Shown here: one piece after another, positions 51,074 to 53,920 of the stretch
Layout of the letters: each line of letters opens with the position of its first letter
Numbering within the stretch: position 1 is the stretch's first letter
Assembly: GCA_015660855.1 (NCBI GenBank)
Contig: JACSDG010000004.1
Coordinates: 1-53,920, forward strand
Direction of reading: 5' to 3'
Source of the DNA: Magnetococcales bacterium
GTDB taxonomy: Bacteria; Pseudomonadota; Magnetococcia; Magnetococcales; UBA8363
Length of the DNA stretch: 53,920 nucleotides
Translations under genes and position numbers: made by a program
The notes under the pieces: model-generated
What the model saw: the letters and a program-made list of their open reading frames with translations, nothing else
What the model was told of the DNA's origin: nothing
Database searches by the model: none

Positions 51074-52566
51074 AAAGGCGTCTCTTCAAGCGACAACGGT
51101 GGGTCGGGCAGATACAGCCGGAAGGTTGATCCCATTCCAGGTTGGGAGTCAATGATCAGACAACCTCCATGCTCATCAATGATCTCGTGTACCACAAACA
51201 ATCCCAGGCCAAACCCCTGCCCGGTCTCCTTGGTGGTGAAAAACGGATCGAGGATGCGAGGCAGCAGGAGAGGATCGATACCCATGCCGTTGTCCTGAAT
51301 CTGTATTTCCACCACGGATCCCACGCGACATTTGTCGATGTTGCCGGCCACCAGACGATGGGGATCGGGGGCAAAATTGGGAAGACCCTCCAGAGCATGG
51401 CCGGAAATGATGATCTCGCCATCGCTCGAAAGGGCATCCAGGCTGTTTTTGACCAGATTGAGCAATACCTGCTGTAACCTTTGCCGGTCAGCTTTCACCA
51501 CCACCCCCTCGACAGTTTCAAGCGTCACCGTCACCCCGGGAGACCTTTGTGCACGCAACAGCAGCAGGGTTTCTTCAAGCAGAGGACGCAAAGGGATGGC
51601 TTGGTGATGGAACGGTCGATCCCGGGCAAAATCCAGGAGGGAGCGGACAATATCCCGCGCCCTCAATGTTTGGGAATCGATTTGGGTCAACAGTTCTCGA
51701 TGAAAACCCTCCTCCACGCTTTCTTCCAGGAGAATCTGACAGGATGTGGCAATGTTGGAAAGGGGATTGTTGATCTCATGGGCCACCCCGGAAAGCATGG
51801 TCCCCAGAGATGCCAGTTTTTCTGAGCGAACCATATGTTTTTGCTGCGCACGCAACTCCATAATCATGCGATTGAATGCCTGTGTTAGCGAATAAATCTC
51901 CATATCTTGCGAATGGATATGGATGTGATCAATCTCCCCCTGGGCGATCCGGCGCAGGGTGTGTTCCATGTTTTCAAGGGGAGCGGTTACAGCCTTGGTA
52001 AGGATGTGCCCAACAGCCAATACGATCAAGGCAAGAACGGCAATGCCAACCAAAAAAAACTTTTTATGCCTTTCCAATGCGTCGAAGAGGTGTTTTTTTT
52101 CGGTACGTGCCATTTCCTCGGCGGTGGTAACCAACTCCTTACCTTCCTGACGTACCTTGTCTTCCTGTTCCAACAGGGGGGCGTTCGCAATCTCCCAGGA
52201 TCCGGACTGTCGGCCAATGGCTTGGCGATAATGCTCAAGGCCTTGTTTTAACATATGTTGATTTGGAACCACTACCGCCAAATTCAGCATTTGCTTTTGA
52301 AATATCTGTTCTGCCTGAACCAACCAGTGGTAGTTGGCCTGCCAATCCGAATTGTTATTATAAAGAAAATAATTTTTCTCATAACGACGCATTTCCAAAA
52401 TGGCATTTAAAAAATCAGTGATGGCACTGACGGCCCTGATGCGGGTCTCCATCTGGTGGAGTTCAAAAAAAGCCAATGCCGACAGCACCATGATCAAAAC
52501 GCTGATGGCGACATAACCCAAAGTGATTTTGCGACGTAAGGAGGAGACAGGCTGGGGGGAGGCCAT
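51070..52566 (-). CDS. membrane sensor histidine kinase, partner of the NtrC-type regulator
   Basis: 498 aa from ATG 52566 (TTG 52572 would add two residues). TM1 about 13-35, a helical periplasmic sensor about 36-168 (RRYEKNYFLYNNN, typical of four-helix-bundle sensors), TM2 about 170-190, HAMP to about 243, HisKA with His263 in SGVAHEINNPL, then N, G1 and G2 boxes of the ATPase domain (LLNLVKNSLDAL, DNGMGID, GFGLGL). It should phosphorylate the co-encoded regulator. The ligand is unknown; given the neighbours, a carbon or anion signal is plausible. Confidence 0.92.
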   Translation of the reverse strand: MASPQPVSSLRRKITLGYVAISVLIMVLSALAFFELHQMETRIRAVSAITDFLNAILEMRRYEKNYFLYNNNSDWQANYHWLVQAEQIFQKQMLNLAVVVPNQHMLKQGLEHYRQAIGRQSGSWEIANAPLLEQEDKVRQEGKELVTTAEEMARTEKKHLFDALERHKKFFLVGIAVLALIVLAVGHILTKAVTAPLENMEHTLRRIAQGEIDHIHIHSQDMEIYSLTQAFNRMIMELRAQQKHMVRSEKLASLGTMLSGVAHEINNPLSNIATSCQILLEESVEEGFHRELLTQIDSQTLRARDIVRSLLDFARDRPFHHQAIPLRPLLEETLLLLRAQRSPGVTVTLETVEGVVVKADRQRLQQVLLNLVKNSLDALSSDGEIIISGHALEGLPNFAPDPHRLVAGNIDKCRVGSVVEIQIQDNGMGIDPLLLPRILDPFFTTKETGQGFGLGLFVVHEIIDEHGGCLIIDSQPGMGSTFRLYLPDPPLSLEETPL

Positions 52567-52903
52567 AAACAACCGGGGTCAACGCATCGGTTCGGCGGAA
52601 GGTTGAAATCCTGGATTCAGGGTGCCTTTCGGGCAAAAAAAAGTCAAGATAAAAACCTTACATGAGTATCCGGTTGCTACAGGAGGGTCTATTTGCGATT
52701 CTTAGAGTTATTAAAAAATATCTTTCTTTATTGTTCGCAGCTAACGATGGCCAGGAAACGATCATTTCCCGCCTGAAGTGGTTTTGGCAATACGAATACA
52801 GACTGGATTCTGTTGCCTTTGGCTGTGCAAAGAATAGCATTGGTTATCATGAAACAACCGTCCTGTAGCTTAACCAACTGTCGCATTCTTGGGGTCCACC
52901 ATA

Positions 52904-52975
52904 CTGGTCCTGGATCAAACCGCAGCATCCGCCAACGCCTGGATTGATCACATGTGTCCAACCATACGGCCCTGA
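52904..52975 (+). pseudogene. relic of a NuoM-like gene 3' end
   Basis: Frame reads LVLDQTAASANAWIDHM then CPTIRP-stop. It matches the C-terminus of the gene at 45352-46860 (LVLDQTAASANAWVDLMRP) at DNA and protein level. Nothing upstream resembles the rest of that gene. The remainder of 52567-53121 holds no supported gene. Confidence 0.8.
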
Positions 52976-53121
52976 CGCTTTGGTTTGACCAGAGGTGCTT
53001 TTTTCCTGTGGATTTGACTTTTAATCCTTGGGACTGATACACTCTCGCCCCGGTGGTTTTGGTTTCATGTTTTGGCTAATATTTTGTTTTTATATGTATA
53101 TTTTTGCGTGAGAATTTCTCC

Positions 53122-53667
53122 ATGGAACATATCAAAGCGATTGCCGCCTATCGTCATGAGCATCAATGTTTGCTCAATGTGACGGCCAAGGTGCAGGGGC
53201 TTTTGGATCGTTGGGAAGGATCCAAAGATTCGGTTATGCTGAAAATGCGTATTAATACTTTTGTTAGTAGTATACTCCTGCATTTGGTCATGGAGGACGG
53301 TCACTTTTATCCCGTGGTTGAGGCCCAGGGGGATCCTATTATTAACGATAAGATTCGACGTATTCGGAAAGAGGCCAGGGAGCTTGGAATCTTGGTGAAA
53401 TCCTTGGGTGACCGGTGGCAGGGTGCGAATTTAGCGAAAGACTTTTCCCGGTGTGCGGAAGAATTTTCAGGTGTTGTCGCCCTGCTTTGGCATCGGGTGA
53501 TCATTGAGGAAGAAATATTTGATCTTATGGAAAAACACGGGCAGTTCCACGCCGGGGTGAAATATTTCAACAGCGGGGTCGAAACATTTGTCTTGGAGGA
53601 AGAAAAACACAGGAACCAACAATCGGGGAACATCTCCCCGGCGAAATCATTCCGGGCTGCGATTTGA
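53122..53667 (+). CDS. hemerythrin-like (HHE) protein
   Basis: 181 aa from ATG 53122; a TTG six codons upstream is unlikely. IAAYRHEHQCLL, LLHLVMEDGHFYPVV and VVALLWHRVIIEEEIFDLME supply His and Glu residues at the spacings of the hemerythrin/HHE four-helix di-iron fold. No signal or membrane segment, so a cytoplasmic oxygen, NO or iron-related role. Monocistronic. Confidence 0.8.
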   Translation: MEHIKAIAAYRHEHQCLLNVTAKVQGLLDRWEGSKDSVMLKMRINTFVSSILLHLVMEDGHFYPVVEAQGDPIINDKIRRIRKEARELGILVKSLGDRWQGANLAKDFSRCAEEFSGVVALLWHRVIIEEEIFDLMEKHGQFHAGVKYFNSGVETFVLEEEKHRNQQSGNISPAKSFRAAI

Positions 53668-53830
53668 ACGGTGGAACATCCTGCCCGATTTACTCGTTCG
53701 ATGGTGAAGTTGGTTGCTCCGTGGGTGAGAAAACGGTCAAACCTGGGTCCGGGGAAACGATGAAGGACCGAATTGAGTACATAGTGTCCATGGAATCCAG
53801 ATTGCGGTAGGGAAATGGATGTACTGTCCC

Positions 53831-53920
53831 GTGCGCCGTGATAAGGCGCATTCTTTCAGTGGGTGAAACTCCCACCCGGCAACTGTCGTTCCAGCCGGTA
53901 GCAATCGAAGCAGTCGTGGA
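53831..53920 (+). ncRNA. group II intron 5' end (partial, runs off window)
   Basis: Starts GTGCGCC as group II introns do. Three stems follow: TGCGCC/GGCGCA, GTGGG/CCCAC around TGAAACT, and CCGGC/GCCGG. The order, the GTGAAA-type loop and the end GGTAGCAATCGAAGCAGTCG resemble domain I of bacterial group II introns. The catalytic core, ORF and 3' end would lie beyond the edge. No exon gene is evident at 53668-53830. Confidence 0.55.

Overview
The window reads as chromosome of a Gram-negative, probably chemolithoautotrophic proteobacterium. Evidence for this is signal peptides and periplasmic proteins, a biosynthetic arginine decarboxylase, a DabA/DabB-type inorganic-carbon pump cluster, a SulP anion transporter and an NtrC/sigma-54 circuit. 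I lean towards Magnetococcales or a relative, but that is an inference, since no rRNA or other marker gene is present.

Layout. (1) 1-1061, minus: start of a large low-complexity surface-type protein that runs off the left edge, with 18-bp tandem repeats. (2) 1425-33101, all virion and lysis genes on minus: a short-tailed (podovirus-like) prophage. Reading from its right end come a winged-helix replication-type protein, a Q-like antiterminator, a late promoter/terminator pair, a lytic enzyme, holin-like membrane proteins, TerS, TerL, portal, scaffold, an N4-gp56-type capsid protein, small virion proteins, a methyltransferase-GT9 fusion, adaptor proteins, a tail nozzle, receptor-type tail proteins and a coiled-coil virion protein. 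No integrase, repressor or replicase is visible. (3) The virion operon is broken by three cargo blocks: 5.6-6.6 kb (two unknown genes), 11.4-18.3 kb (an island) and 24.3-26.3 kb (DUF433/DUF5615 toxin-antitoxin plus two membrane proteins).

The 11.4-18.3 kb island lies between two paralogous adaptor genes. It holds an AAA ATPase + RloB pair (AbiL-like defence), two Rpn-family PD-(D/E)XK genes and an HRDC-domain gene. It also holds a secreted caspase-FGE fusion whose C-terminus looks like the variable region of a diversity-generating retroelement (DGR) target. No reverse transcriptase or template repeat is in the window, so this would be a remote DGR target.

(4) 33.8-34.9 kb: two small secreted proteins of one cysteine-rich family, one a tandem duplicate. 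(5) 35.2-37.2 kb: speA. (6) 37.5-46.9 kb, plus: one operon with a NuoM-like protein, DabA, a DabB (NuoL-like) protein and two more NuoM-like proteins, i.e. an enlarged DAB-type carbon pump. (7) 47.0-52.6 kb, minus: SulP transporter, a USP-like protein (frame-disrupted), and an NtrC-type regulator with its histidine kinase. A good -24/-12 promoter and TTGC-N5-GCAA palindromes lie between the kinase/regulator pair and the USP-SulP genes. Regions 6 and 7 together look like a CO2/bicarbonate acquisition locus. (8) 52.9 kb: a relic of the 3' end of the last NuoM gene. (9) 53.1 kb: a hemerythrin-like protein. (10) The right edge carries what looks like the 5' end of a group II intron.

Frames appear broken at runs of five C in two genes (9.75 kb and 49.27 kb), so base-calling error should be excluded before calling them pseudogenes.
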